NCBI GenBank assembly: GCA_028693285.1
Contig: JAQUVQ010000002.1
Span: forward strand, 41,626 to 105,625
DNA from: Smithellaceae bacterium
Lineage (GTDB): Bacteria > Desulfobacterota > Syntrophia > Syntrophales > Smithellaceae
Direction of reading: 5' to 3'
Length of the DNA: 64,000 nt
In this document: positions 27,809 through 37,881 of the stretch, in pieces
Position numbering within the stretch: the stretch's first letter is position 1
Layout: each line of letters begins with the position of its first letter
Notes under the pieces: model-generated
What the model saw: only the letters and a program-made list of their open reading frames with translations
Told to the model about the DNA's origin: nothing
Databases searched by the model: none
Made by a program: the position numbers and the translations under genes

Positions 27809-30553
27809 CTAATGATTCAGATTGGCGCAGGGATTGCCCATTTTCTTAAGCTTTTCCGGATCTTCGCCGGCAATCAGCAGCTTTCTGTATTTCACGCATT
27901 CCGCACAGTCGGACAGTCTGGAGGCTGCATTGGTCATCAAAGTGTATCCTGCCGCCTGTTCCAGTGACTCAGCTATTTCCGCGGCTTCCGGAACCGGGGA
28001 AGCCTTCTTCCTTGCTTTTATTGCGTCCTCGGCCGGAGCGGCTAAAACGGCATCAGCCGTTTTCCCTTGCAGGGACACTGCCAGTTCCTGATCAGTCATT
28101 TTAGCAATGTTTCCCGTGTTGATGCGAATGTCTCCCGCCGCCATGCCGATGCTGTCCGAGCTTTCAATGCCCATGGCTTTTATATCGACCAGCGGCTTTT
28201 CATAAGCGCCGAGAATCTTTTCCCGTATTTCCGCCTGCTCCAAAAAAGTTTTTCCTTCCATGGTTTTGCCCAGTTCGTTGACCCGAATCTGCATGGCCCG
28301 GGCGTTTTTGGCCAGCTCTTCCGCAGTGTTTCCTGTAACTTTCACGATGTTGCCCGTATCAAACACCACCACGCGCCAGCGATCTTCACCCGGCAGTTTT
28401 TCAAAGGCAAAATTGCCGCTGTGATTGTCCACCCAGGCAAATCCCTTGCTGTTGATGTCGCGCAAACCCTGTTCATAGGCCATTTTTTGCCCTTCGGTTA
28501 AAATTCCTCCCTGTTTTTTTATTGTTGTCGCCGCGTCTTCCGCCACTCTTTCCACTACTTCAATTTTTTTTGCTTTTTCGATGCCCAATTCGTCGCCCGG
28601 TGTGGTGTAAACAGCTTCTCGTTTAGCTACGCGAAGCGAGTCGCTTTTAACGTCTTTTTCCAGAGCCTGTCGGCCAAAATCATCAAGTTTGGCGGCAGCA
28701 ACGGCTTTTTTGTCCAGCACGGTTTGTCTGATAATCCGCGAATCATTGGTCGCGTCGATAAACGCCGTGCTGGTGGAACCTTTTCCCAGTTGCTCACCCA
28801 GAGTTAGAGAAACATTTTGTCCCTCCGCTGTTGAGACCTGAACCGTCGCTTTGGCCTTTGTCGGCTGGCCGGCAAAAGGTTTAACCACCGGTTCATTGAC
28901 AACTTTCTTTTGCAATATTTCCAGCTTACCGTTGACGTCTTTTTGTCCTTCAATAATTTTTTCCAGACTTTTGGTTTTTGCTTCCACTTGCGCGGTCAGG
29001 GCGGGATTTTGCGCTTTCAGGGCTTTGAGCTGATTGGCCAGAGACTCGAATTTGCCGCCCGCAACACCGGCTTTGGCCAGCGACACCGCTTGCCCCGTTT
29101 TGGCGATAACCGCGTCCGCCTTCCAGAGCATGGCGATTTCGCCGGTAACTTTGGCCATTTCCTTCAGGCCAACATTTACCTGCCGGGCCGATTCAATTTG
29201 CTCCAGCATCTTTTCCAGTTTTTTTTGGGGCGGGTCACCCGGATTGGCGGTAAAACGATCAGAATCAACGGCGCGGAGCGCCAACTGTGAACCGAGGTTG
29301 CCCAGTTTATCGGCGGATGATTCCAGGGCTGTGCCAATGGCTTCTCCAATGCCGCCTTCCGCCTTGATTTTGTACAGGTAGCCGCGGTCGAGAACTTTAT
29401 CGCCGAATTCGATCACCGCCTTGGCGCCGTTGACAGTGCTGTCGATGGGATGAGAAGCGATATCGATCATCGCGTCGCCCAGGGGCGCGGTTGCCTCCAC
29501 AATGTGAAAGGCGGCGTCAAATGCGAAAGACAAAGTTTCATCGACAAAGTCAATGCCCAGTTCAATCGTGTCTCTTTCCTGTTTTTCCAGCTCCAGCTTG
29601 AGGATTTCTTCCACGAACGCCCGCGCTTTGTCTCCGTCGCGCTTCAGATGAAGCTGGAACGGACAATCGGGAATATTGGTCCTGGCCAGCACGGGCAGAT
29701 TGGTCGGTTGCAGAAACTGAAGACCCATTCCCGGCAGGCCTTCCACGGTGTCCTTCTTTCCCTTGATAAACAGCTTTTCCGTTCCATCAATATATGTGTA
29801 GGAGGAGGAGGCGGGCGCCATTTTCCCCAGGCAGTGTTCGTAGTCGCCGCTGTAGGCGGCTTTGCTGAGCTGATCTGCATTGTTGAAATAGCCGGCTTTG
29901 GCTTTCGCCATTTTCTCACTCAGAGATGCCAGATCTTTATTGGCCAAATCCAGATCGCTTTTGATAAACTCGTCGTATTTCTTTTTGTGCTCATTCCATT
30001 TGCTCTTGATGTCGTTCAGTTTTTTGCTGAGTTCGGCTTTGCCGGCCTCATTTTTTTCCGGATTGCCGAAATAGAAATAGGATTTCGCATCGGGGGCAAA
30101 GGCAAATTCCGAGTTGCTGATCTGGATGCCGGCCCTTCTTTGCTTGTCGGACCAGGGCGGCGTGCCGTCGATCAAAAGTCCAGTCTCCCGCGCTTCGTTT
30201 TTTAATGAAACAAAAAGGTTATAAAACTGACCCGGTTCTGCTTTGGCATTGGCGTCGGGCGAGACCACGAAATCTTTCAGGATGCCCCACTGTTTTTGAT
30301 TGTAAAGTTCATAGATGGAAAGCCGTTGGTTTTCACTGCTGTAATAGGACTGCCAGTGATCGATCAGGCCATCCATCAAAGATTGCACGTCCTGGCAGGA
30401 CCTTTTGATTTTCTTGTCAATATCGTTGATCTGGATTTTGAGGTTTGCGCAGTCCGTTTTTTCTCCTTCCTGATTTGCGGCCGGAGAAATCCCCGCAAAA
30501 AAGGAAAAGAAAACCAAAAACAGGATCATCAATCCGGCAAATTTGTTTTTCAT
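27809..30553 (-). CDS. Cassette B gene 2: large exported protein with protein-kinase-like domain
   Basis: Signal peptide; LGEQLGKGSTSTAFID (Gly-rich-loop-like), GFAWVDNHSGNFAFE (catalytic-loop-like, ~28402-28446), VVVFDTGNIVKV (DFG-like). Start refined to MKNKFAGLMILF (MRSMKNK at 30562 is also possible). Confidence 0.78.
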   Translation of the reverse strand: MKNKFAGLMILFLVFFSFFAGISPAANQEGEKTDCANLKIQINDIDKKIKRSCQDVQSLMDGLIDHWQSYYSSENQRLSIYELYNQKQWGILKDFVVSPDANAKAEPGQFYNLFVSLKNEARETGLLIDGTPPWSDKQRRAGIQISNSEFAFAPDAKSYFYFGNPEKNEAGKAELSKKLNDIKSKWNEHKKKYDEFIKSDLDLANKDLASLSEKMAKAKAGYFNNADQLSKAAYSGDYEHCLGKMAPASSSYTYIDGTEKLFIKGKKDTVEGLPGMGLQFLQPTNLPVLARTNIPDCPFQLHLKRDGDKARAFVEEILKLELEKQERDTIELGIDFVDETLSFAFDAAFHIVEATAPLGDAMIDIASHPIDSTVNGAKAVIEFGDKVLDRGYLYKIKAEGGIGEAIGTALESSADKLGNLGSQLALRAVDSDRFTANPGDPPQKKLEKMLEQIESARQVNVGLKEMAKVTGEIAMLWKADAVIAKTGQAVSLAKAGVAGGKFESLANQLKALKAQNPALTAQVEAKTKSLEKIIEGQKDVNGKLEILQKKVVNEPVVKPFAGQPTKAKATVQVSTAEGQNVSLTLGEQLGKGSTSTAFIDATNDSRIIRQTVLDKKAVAAAKLDDFGRQALEKDVKSDSLRVAKREAVYTTPGDELGIEKAKKIEVVERVAEDAATTIKKQGGILTEGQKMAYEQGLRDINSKGFAWVDNHSGNFAFEKLPGEDRWRVVVFDTGNIVKVTGNTAEELAKNARAMQIRVNELGKTMEGKTFLEQAEIREKILGAYEKPLVDIKAMGIESSDSIGMAAGDIRINTGNIAKMTDQELAVSLQGKTADAVLAAPAEDAIKARKKASPVPEAAEIAESLEQAAGYTLMTNAASRLSDCAECVKYRKLLIAGEDPEKLKKMGNPCANLNH

Positions 30554-30617
30554 GCTTCGCACTTTCGCTTTTTCGGGAAAAAACTAACGTTTGATATTAT
30601 TCACAATGAGATGCTGC

Positions 30618-31370
30618 TTAACGCTTCCGGTATTTTTCCACGTCGCGTCTGAGCTTTTGATACTCATCAAAAAGCGCGATCGCTGTCTGATAAGCCTGCG
30701 TCTGGTTTGAGACAAACACATCCAGATCGGATTTTGTATAACAGTTGACGATGACATAGGTTTCATCGTTGTCCATCACCTGTTCCAGGGTTGTTTCATA
30801 ACCCACGAACTTCGCGGAGGTATCGGCCAGGCGGTTGACGCCATTGGCTGCTGCTTTCTGAAAGTCTTCAATCTCCTTATGAAATTTTTGAATGTAGTAC
30901 CGGTCGATTTCTTCCATGCTGCGGGCGGAAATCGTTCTGTGTGCCTGATAATCGGTCAGGGTCAGATCAACGGCGGCCGTCCGGGACAAAATTGATTCGC
31001 TGAGGCGGGACGCGTTTTCCGAAAGCTGATTGGAATTCAGCCCCTGCTGCCTGCTTTCCTCCATAAGCAAACCTAGGGATTGAATGCCTTCCCGCAGAAG
31101 TTGGTTTTTGTCGACCAGTTCTTCGGAAATCAGGTTGGCGGTGCGGATGTCGTGAATGATTTGCGGAGCAAGGTTGTCGCCGCAGGCCCATCCTTCTACA
31201 GCAAACTGCCGAAAGGAACGATGGGGATAAGAACCGCTGGCCGATTCTTTCGGCGCGGTGATTTTTATGATGTCTGGCGAAAGGTTTTCACAAAAGGCGG
31301 CATGCGGAAAGGCAAAAGAAGCTAAAATCAGGACTCCTGCCATGACTTCCGCAACTTTATTTATTTTCAT
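30618..31370 (-). CDS. Cassette B gene 1: exported coiled-coil protein with EGWACG motif
   Basis: Start refined to MKINKVAEVMAGVLILASFAFPHAAFC preceded by GGCGGAG; ITAPKESASG...VEGWACG matches the cassette A protein. Confidence 0.78.
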   Translation of the reverse strand: MKINKVAEVMAGVLILASFAFPHAAFCENLSPDIIKITAPKESASGSYPHRSFRQFAVEGWACGDNLAPQIIHDIRTANLISEELVDKNQLLREGIQSLGLLMEESRQQGLNSNQLSENASRLSESILSRTAAVDLTLTDYQAHRTISARSMEEIDRYYIQKFHKEIEDFQKAAANGVNRLADTSAKFVGYETTLEQVMDNDETYVIVNCYTKSDLDVFVSNQTQAYQTAIALFDEYQKLRRDVEKYRKR

Positions 31371-31406
31371 GTTTACTCCGCCCAGGAAACATGATTTTTG
31401 ATTTGC

Positions 31407-31435
31407 ATTATAGTCTTGCCATCTGCGCAATTCAA
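31407..31435 (-). promoter_or_regulatory. Sigma70-like promoter for cassette B (TTGAAT-17-TATAAT)
   Basis: Minus strand: TTGAAT (31435-31430), 17 nt, TATAAT (31412-31407), ~37 nt upstream of the refined start. Confidence 0.72.
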
Positions 31436-31526
31436 GAAAATATTAAATACAGAATGACTTTTTTGGCCTCCGCTCAAAATTAACATCAAACTCTTGTCAA
31501 GTCCGGCCTTTTTGACGGATGCATTG

Positions 31527-34088
31527 TCAACCGTTCCGGGCTTTTGTCTTTCTGGTCGGAACGGCGTTCCAGGGGTCGTCGGGCCAGGGATGCCTGGGGT
31601 AGCGGCCCTTCAGCTCTTTTTTCACCTGCGGATAACCGGTGTTCCAGAATTGTTTCAGATCCCGGGTTATCGAAACGGGCCTTCGGGCGGGCGAAAGAAG
31701 TTGGAGAAGCAATTTAATTCTTCCGCCGGCAATAACCGGGGTGTCGGCAAGACCGAACATCTCCTGGAGTTTGACGGCCAAAACCGGGATGTCCCCGGAA
31801 ACATAATCAATCGGGATGTTATGGCCGCTGGGGGCGGCGATGGTTACGGGGGCACGCTCAGCAAGAAGACGCCGCTCTTCCCACGTGAGCCTTTCCGTAA
31901 GCGCAGGCAGCATGTTCAGGTCGGCAAGCTGCTGGGCGTTGCGAATGCCGGAAAGCCGGGGCAAAAGCCAGTCCTGTGGCGCCGAAATAAGCGTTTCGGA
32001 AGAGATGTCCGGCCATTTTTCTTCGGGAAAGGTTTGTTGCATCAAGCGCACCCGGGCCTGAAACTGCAGGACCTCCGGGCTGAAGGCGATCATAACGGTC
32101 CTTGATCGGATGGCCTCGCAAAGGACTGAAGCGACTTCCTCCTTGGGTGGATTTACGGGTTTGGCCGAAAGGATGATCGTCCCTAAACGTTCTTCACGGG
32201 TGGCGATAATTCGTCCCTCCTGTTTGTCCCAAACGACTTGCCGCACAGTTTCAATCTGATCTTGCAGTGCCTCACGGATGAGCTCTTCCGTCAGCGGTTC
32301 AGCCATATGCACCATGCCTTCCGCCTTTTCGCCCTTGTCCACCACAACGGCAACCAAACAGGGACTCCCGCCCGGGGCAATTTTTGCTGACAGCCGAACG
32401 CCTCTTCCCTGCCGCAAAACATAACGGCTGTTGTCGTCTTCGCGACGCTTGGCGATGCGGTCGGGAAAGGCAAAAAGAAGCAGACGGGGAATCATGCCGC
32501 CGTTTTCAACGCCTGCGTCTTCAGAGGTCTTGCCCATCAAACGCCGGAGCTGCTGCGATGTCCTATCTACCGCACGCAAGGCAAAAGCGTCGGCCGTTTT
32601 CGGCAGCATCTTGTTTTGCCGCCATTGCCCGAGGAGACCGAGACGATCGCTTAGATCAAACCCGCCGGCTGAATGCGGAAAAGAGGACCGGGAATGACGG
32701 ATGATGTCCCGCTCGGACAGCAGCGCCGCCAGATCCGCTCCAAAGGACGGACAGTCCAAATCAGCCGCTCTCAAAAGCAGGCGGCCGAGGCGCGGATGAA
32801 GAGGCAGGCGCGCCATGGCCCGGCCTACGGGTGTAATCGAACCGTTTGCATCCAGGGCGCCAAGTTCTTTGAGCAATTCCTTTGCCGCGCGCCAGGCCGA
32901 AGGCGGCGGCACATCGAGCCAGGAAAGCAGAGCAGGATCTTTAACACCCCATGCGGCCAGATCCAGAACCAGCGATGACAGATCGGAAATGGCGATTTCC
33001 GGCGGGGCAAAGGGAATCAGGGACTGGAAGGTATGATAGCTATATAGTCGATAGCAAACGCCGGGACCCAGACGGCCGGCGCGGCCCTGACGCTGCCTGG
33101 CTGCGGCCTGTGAAACCGTGACGGTGACCAGACGGTTCATGCCGGTTCCCGGATCGTACTCAAGCCTGCGGGTCAATCCGCTGTCAATCACCGCACCGAC
33201 GCCCTGAATGGTCAGGCTGGTTTCCGCGATGTTTGTGGCCAGGACAATTTTTCGTGCAGAGGCTGGAAGGATCGCCCGTTCCTGTTCTTCAAAGGGCAAA
33301 TCGCCGTAGAGGGGATGAAGTGAAATGCCGCTTGCCGCTTTGCCATGAAGCGTTTCTGCGATGGCATCACCTACTGTGCGAATTTCCCCGGCGCCCGGAA
33401 GAAAGACGAGGATGTCGCCCGGCGTCTCCCTGAGCGCTCTTTGGACAACCTCGTCCACGCGCGCCGCAATGTGTTTATCCGGGTTGTCGCCGCAGTAGCG
33501 CTCTTCCACGTGGTAGGCCTTGCCCTCCGATGAAATAATGGCTGCCCCGTCCAGAAGGGCTGAAACCGGCCCGCCGTCGAGTGTGGCGGACATTACGAGG
33601 ATTTTGAGGTCTTCGCGCAGGGCGCGGCGAATATCGAGACAAAGAGCAAGCGCCAGGTCCGCCTGAAGGCTCCGCTCGTGGAACTCGTCAAAAATCACCA
33701 TGGCGACGCCCGCAAGATCAGGATTGGCCAGAATGCGCCGCGTCAGGATTCCCTCCGTCATCACTTCAATGCGGGTCTTCTTCGAGACCCGGCTGTCAAA
33801 GCGGATGGAATAACCCAGCGTTTGGCCAATCTCCTCGCCCAGTGTTCCGGCCATCCACCGGGCGGCCGAGACGGCGGCGATCCGCCGGGGTTCCAGCATG
33901 AGTATGCGTCCCTGTTCAGGTTCGATGATATCCAGAAGCGCCAGGGGAACCCGTGTGGTCTTGCCGGAACCGGGCGGAGCCTGAAGGACAACGGCGGGAT
34001 GTTTACGGATAGCCGTTTTCAATTCCGGAAGGATGTCGTCGATGGGGCAGGGTTTTAAAATTTGTCCGCTCTTGATGTTCTTTTGCAT
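31527..34088 (-). CDS. hrpB: ATP-dependent helicase HrpB
   Basis: LQAPPGSGKTTRVPLALLD (motif I), IFDEFHERSLQADLALAL (DEFH), QRQGRAGRLGPGVCYRLYS (motif VI), HrpB-type C-terminus. Start refined to MQKNIKSG. Confidence 0.92.
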   Translation of the reverse strand: MQKNIKSGQILKPCPIDDILPELKTAIRKHPAVVLQAPPGSGKTTRVPLALLDIIEPEQGRILMLEPRRIAAVSAARWMAGTLGEEIGQTLGYSIRFDSRVSKKTRIEVMTEGILTRRILANPDLAGVAMVIFDEFHERSLQADLALALCLDIRRALREDLKILVMSATLDGGPVSALLDGAAIISSEGKAYHVEERYCGDNPDKHIAARVDEVVQRALRETPGDILVFLPGAGEIRTVGDAIAETLHGKAASGISLHPLYGDLPFEEQERAILPASARKIVLATNIAETSLTIQGVGAVIDSGLTRRLEYDPGTGMNRLVTVTVSQAAARQRQGRAGRLGPGVCYRLYSYHTFQSLIPFAPPEIAISDLSSLVLDLAAWGVKDPALLSWLDVPPPSAWRAAKELLKELGALDANGSITPVGRAMARLPLHPRLGRLLLRAADLDCPSFGADLAALLSERDIIRHSRSSFPHSAGGFDLSDRLGLLGQWRQNKMLPKTADAFALRAVDRTSQQLRRLMGKTSEDAGVENGGMIPRLLLFAFPDRIAKRREDDNSRYVLRQGRGVRLSAKIAPGGSPCLVAVVVDKGEKAEGMVHMAEPLTEELIREALQDQIETVRQVVWDKQEGRIIATREERLGTIILSAKPVNPPKEEVASVLCEAIRSRTVMIAFSPEVLQFQARVRLMQQTFPEEKWPDISSETLISAPQDWLLPRLSGIRNAQQLADLNMLPALTERLTWEERRLLAERAPVTIAAPSGHNIPIDYVSGDIPVLAVKLQEMFGLADTPVIAGGRIKLLLQLLSPARRPVSITRDLKQFWNTGYPQVKKELKGRYPRHPWPDDPWNAVPTRKTKARNG

Positions 34089-34190
34089 GGCGGGAGTATA
34101 GGGAGGGCAGCCGATCCTGTCAATGCAATCGTGCCTCATCACCATGGATTTGATTCCACTGATGAAAATAAAGGGATGATTCTGTTATTT

Positions 34191-34451
34191 TTACCAGATC
34201 GGCTGGTGGGCTTTCCTGCCGTAAACGCGTTCATGGGCTTTGCAGAAGGGGCAAAGCCCGCCTTCAATCTTTTTGACAAACCAGAACGCGGCGCCCTTTT
34301 GTTTTTTGCGGGCATGTCTGCACACGGGGCATTTCACGCAGACCAGCGCCATTTTGCGATCCCTGTCCGTGATTTTATTTTCCGCGGCTTTTACGGCCGC
34401 CTTTCCAGCGGTCCCTTTATTTTTCTTTGCGGTCGCTTTTCTTTTTGACAT
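34191..34451 (-). CDS. Small basic zinc-ribbon-like protein
   Basis: 86 aa; Lys/Arg/Ala-rich N-terminus, two Cys pairs (CVKCPVC ... CPFC). Confidence 0.55.
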   Translation of the reverse strand: MSKRKATAKKNKGTAGKAAVKAAENKITDRDRKMALVCVKCPVCRHARKKQKGAAFWFVKKIEGGLCPFCKAHERVYGRKAHQPIW

Positions 34452-34527
34452 TTACATCCTTCCTTGCTGTTGTCCCGGCGTTTTGGCGGGGCGATGATGT
34501 AAATTATAGAAAACAATGGATAAAAGC

Positions 34528-34557
34528 AATAAAAAGTTTGAAAATAAAAAGTTTGAA
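34528..34557. repeat. 15-bp tandem duplication (AATAAAAAGTTTGAA x2)
   Basis: Two exact consecutive copies upstream of locus C. Confidence 0.9.
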
Positions 34558-34610
34558 AAAACCCTCGAAAGTTGCTAGCAGGCAATAACCGTTCTTTAAG
34601 GAGACAGATT

Positions 34611-37600
34611 ATGAAAAAGATGACCTGCCTGCTGTTGATTTGCGCCTTTCTCGCCTGTTCCCAATGTGTGTTTGCCCAGGATTCCGCGGAGAAAAGCAGT
34701 CCGAAAACAACCGGGGAATATCTGAAGAAAACGGCAAAGGATCAGGCGGCATCAACGGCGGAAGATATGGCTAAGAAAAAGGTTCAGGAAAAGGTTGATC
34801 AGAAAGCGCCGCAATTGATCAATTTGGCATACGAAAAATATCCGGTGATCGCCAAATTCTCCGGCAGGAAAGATTTCTCGGAGTTAATGAAGGATTACAA
34901 CAAATACAGTGACGCATATGAAAAGCTCACCACGGTGAATTCGCTGCTCGTCAAGGTGGCGGAAGGCAACGTGGCGGGCGCGACCTATGACGCGACCAAA
35001 GAAATATTCACCAAAGTATTCCCTTATTCCAAATACATATTTTCATATCTCGAAGCGTGGGACAAAATTCTTACGTCCGTATCGGACGCCGTCATGGAAA
35101 ATAATCTTGATTACATCCGCAAGGAATTCATGAGAGACGTCCTGCCGAAGTGCAAAGAATCCTGTCCGTTGTCGGAGGAGCAAAGTTTCGCCGGAAGAAT
35201 AGGCCGGCGCATGGCGGAAGATGATCAGGGCGCTTACGGTCTGGTTGCCTGGTATTGCAAGGAGGGAGGCGCGGCCGGCAGTTCCAAGTGCGGAAGCATC
35301 TGTGTGTCCGGGCCGTTTGACTGGTCCAAAAGGAGAAGCTTTGAAAACTCGGGATGTGAAGATTATGCCGTCATGTCTTTTGTCCGCTCCGACCAGAAGA
35401 TCCGTCAGGCAGTGTCCGCTCACTATTCCATTCTCCGAGCCATTGAGGATGTGGGCGATATGCAGAAAGCGATGAAAAATGCATCCGATTATGTAAAGAA
35501 AAATCTGCTTGTCTTTGAACAGGAGCAGGGAAAAATATTTGCCGCCCAGGAGGCATTAAAAGAGCAGCAAAAGAAGGCCGCGCAGGAAAAGATCGCCATG
35601 GCCGAGCCGCCAACGCAGTGCGATGAAAAATGCGCGGAGAGTTATCGCAAAGCCTGGTATAAGACTAGAGAGATCTCGCAGGAGATTCAAGACAAGCGCA
35701 GCGCCATCAATGCAAGGGTCCAGGAAATCCAGAAAGAAAACGCCGCCAGAAGAAACGAACTGAAAATAAATGTTTCATCCGGCAATTTGGAAGAGCTCAA
35801 GACCGATCCCGGCAATGTATCCATTGACGAGGACAACGTTGATTACAATGGGCGGCAGGCCCAAAGGTTGGAAAAGCTTGTGGCCAACGCCGAAAAATGG
35901 CTTCAGTCTCAGCAGCTGGAGATTCGGGTTTACGACGGGCGCATATCCAGCCTTCAGGGGCTTTCCGGTCTGTATGCGCAGAAACAGAATCTCGAGACCC
36001 AGTATGGAACAGGCGGCACTTACCGATCCAGTGAGAAATTTACCGCCAATTATTCGCTGATTCTGGAAAATGAGATCAAGGGCGTGGAGCTCAAACGGCA
36101 GGAACTGGTGGATGAAATTACTGTCGTTCAGAACAATCTTTCCGGCTACAGGTCCCTCCAAAGCAAGTATAAAAGCGCCTTTGAACAGGGCAGCAAGAAA
36201 GCCAGAGAACTTCTGGAAAAAGAGGTAGAGCCCGCCTATCAGGAATATGCCCAGGCCGACCAGGAATTGGAAAATATCGAAAACGAACGTCGTGAATACG
36301 AGCAGGAGAAACTGATCCAGATCAACGTGGTCATGTCCAAAATCACCGCGGCAAAGAACCAGGCGGAATTGGAGACCCTGCTGCCCCAGGTCAACAAAGA
36401 TATGGCCGAATACAATCAGCTGCTGCAGAAGCAGGCGCAGCTGATGCAGAAGGCCGCAGACAAAAGTCAAAAAGTTGAAGCGCTTTCCAGATCTTCCAGG
36501 ATTCAAAGGGCAAAAGGTACGCTGGGATATCAAAGCAGCTCCCTGTCTTCCCGAATGGTCCGGCCGGACTTGAGCGGTTCAAAGTTCAGCCTTGCCGCTT
36601 ATCTTCCTTACATTGCCGAGGCCAACCGCTATGTTGTGACGGAAAGCGCGCGGCGCTATGGCGAAACCCTGAAAAAAATTCCCGATGAAGCGGCATTCAT
36701 CATTATGCCGGATGGCGATATGAAAAAGCTTTCTATGGAAGTGTCTTCGGCAACCGGAGAAAATGCGGCGAGTTCCATCAAAGCCCAGGCCTCAACCATT
36801 GCCAGAATCAAAGACTTCAGCGGAGCCTACAGCGCCTATCAGTCGGATCTTGGCAGTTCTCTGAATTCTGGAAACTGGAAAATAGATGCTGTGTTATCCG
36901 AGGAAGCAAGGGCGGCTTTGAACAGGCTGGCCGCTTTTTGGAGTGAGCATTTTAATCCGCTTATGCAAAAACGTTCGCAAAAAATTAATGAGAAAATTAC
37001 CTACAGCCAGCCGAAGATCGGCTCCGGAGCGCAAACCCTTCACGGCGCCGTCCGTTTGACCGCCGGTGACATTACTGACGGCAAAGTGCCTTTTCAAATC
37101 ACGGCCAGTGGCTGGGGCATCTCCCGCGCTCTTGTCAGAGTTGCCGCAGCCGGGAAGAACCTGCCGCTGACCATCAAGACCTCAACGGCAGCCGAAATAC
37201 CCGAGGCTGTCTATACGGCGATGGTTCCGGTTGCGGCCGGCAAGGCAACGCATGTTTCCTACACGGTCGGGGACTGGACGCATTCCGTTGATCTTCGCGC
37301 GCCGGCAGGCCATGCTGTTTCGCCGGAGGATGTCGGCAAAATTCGCGCTTTCTACGACAAATTCAAACAGGAATACGAGTCGCGCAACGATTCACGGATT
37401 GTGGCCATGATCAGCGACGACTGGCAGGCCGGCGACGGATCAACGCTTTCCGATCTGCAGATGAATCTGCGGCGCACCTTTCGGGTTTTTGACGAGATCC
37501 GCTACAACATTCAGAATCTCTCCGTAACACCCGGTCAGGACGGACGTTACAATGTATCCTATGATGTCACCATCACCAGCAGAATTTACAAAAGGAACCT

Positions 37601-37706
37601 CAAGCACGAAGAAAAATCGAGCGTTCAGGAAGAAGTGACCATCGGGAGTTCCGGCAAGCCCAAAATATCAAAAACGCTGGGGGGAAGGTTCTGGACTGTT
37701 CAATAA
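34611..37706 (+). CDS. Locus C giant exported protein 1, coiled-coil-rich, C-terminal NTF2-like domain
   Basis: Start refined to MKKMTCLLLICAFLACSQCVFA with GGAG RBS. C-terminus IRAFYDKFKQEYESRNDSRIVAMISDDWQAGDGSTLSDLQMNLRRTFRVFDEIRYNIQNL...TLGGRFWTVQ. Confidence 0.85.
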   Translation: MKKMTCLLLICAFLACSQCVFAQDSAEKSSPKTTGEYLKKTAKDQAASTAEDMAKKKVQEKVDQKAPQLINLAYEKYPVIAKFSGRKDFSELMKDYNKYSDAYEKLTTVNSLLVKVAEGNVAGATYDATKEIFTKVFPYSKYIFSYLEAWDKILTSVSDAVMENNLDYIRKEFMRDVLPKCKESCPLSEEQSFAGRIGRRMAEDDQGAYGLVAWYCKEGGAAGSSKCGSICVSGPFDWSKRRSFENSGCEDYAVMSFVRSDQKIRQAVSAHYSILRAIEDVGDMQKAMKNASDYVKKNLLVFEQEQGKIFAAQEALKEQQKKAAQEKIAMAEPPTQCDEKCAESYRKAWYKTREISQEIQDKRSAINARVQEIQKENAARRNELKINVSSGNLEELKTDPGNVSIDEDNVDYNGRQAQRLEKLVANAEKWLQSQQLEIRVYDGRISSLQGLSGLYAQKQNLETQYGTGGTYRSSEKFTANYSLILENEIKGVELKRQELVDEITVVQNNLSGYRSLQSKYKSAFEQGSKKARELLEKEVEPAYQEYAQADQELENIENERREYEQEKLIQINVVMSKITAAKNQAELETLLPQVNKDMAEYNQLLQKQAQLMQKAADKSQKVEALSRSSRIQRAKGTLGYQSSSLSSRMVRPDLSGSKFSLAAYLPYIAEANRYVVTESARRYGETLKKIPDEAAFIIMPDGDMKKLSMEVSSATGENAASSIKAQASTIARIKDFSGAYSAYQSDLGSSLNSGNWKIDAVLSEEARAALNRLAAFWSEHFNPLMQKRSQKINEKITYSQPKIGSGAQTLHGAVRLTAGDITDGKVPFQITASGWGISRALVRVAAAGKNLPLTIKTSTAAEIPEAVYTAMVPVAAGKATHVSYTVGDWTHSVDLRAPAGHAVSPEDVGKIRAFYDKFKQEYESRNDSRIVAMISDDWQAGDGSTLSDLQMNLRRTFRVFDEIRYNIQNLSVTPGQDGRYNVSYDVTITSRIYKRNLKHEEKSSVQEEVTIGSSGKPKISKTLGGRFWTVQ

Positions 37707-37881
37707 ATAATGCTGGAAATTGCACGGCAAGTTTCTTATTATACAGCAAAGAAGCGCTTCAAATCGTGAGGCGGGGAGATTCAAAGAACCTTGGTCGGAA
37801 TTCAATTTTTTCTGGAAACCAGACAAATCTATGAAAAATCCAACAGTCTGTTTTGGTCCATGCCGGTACATCAAGAAAAAC

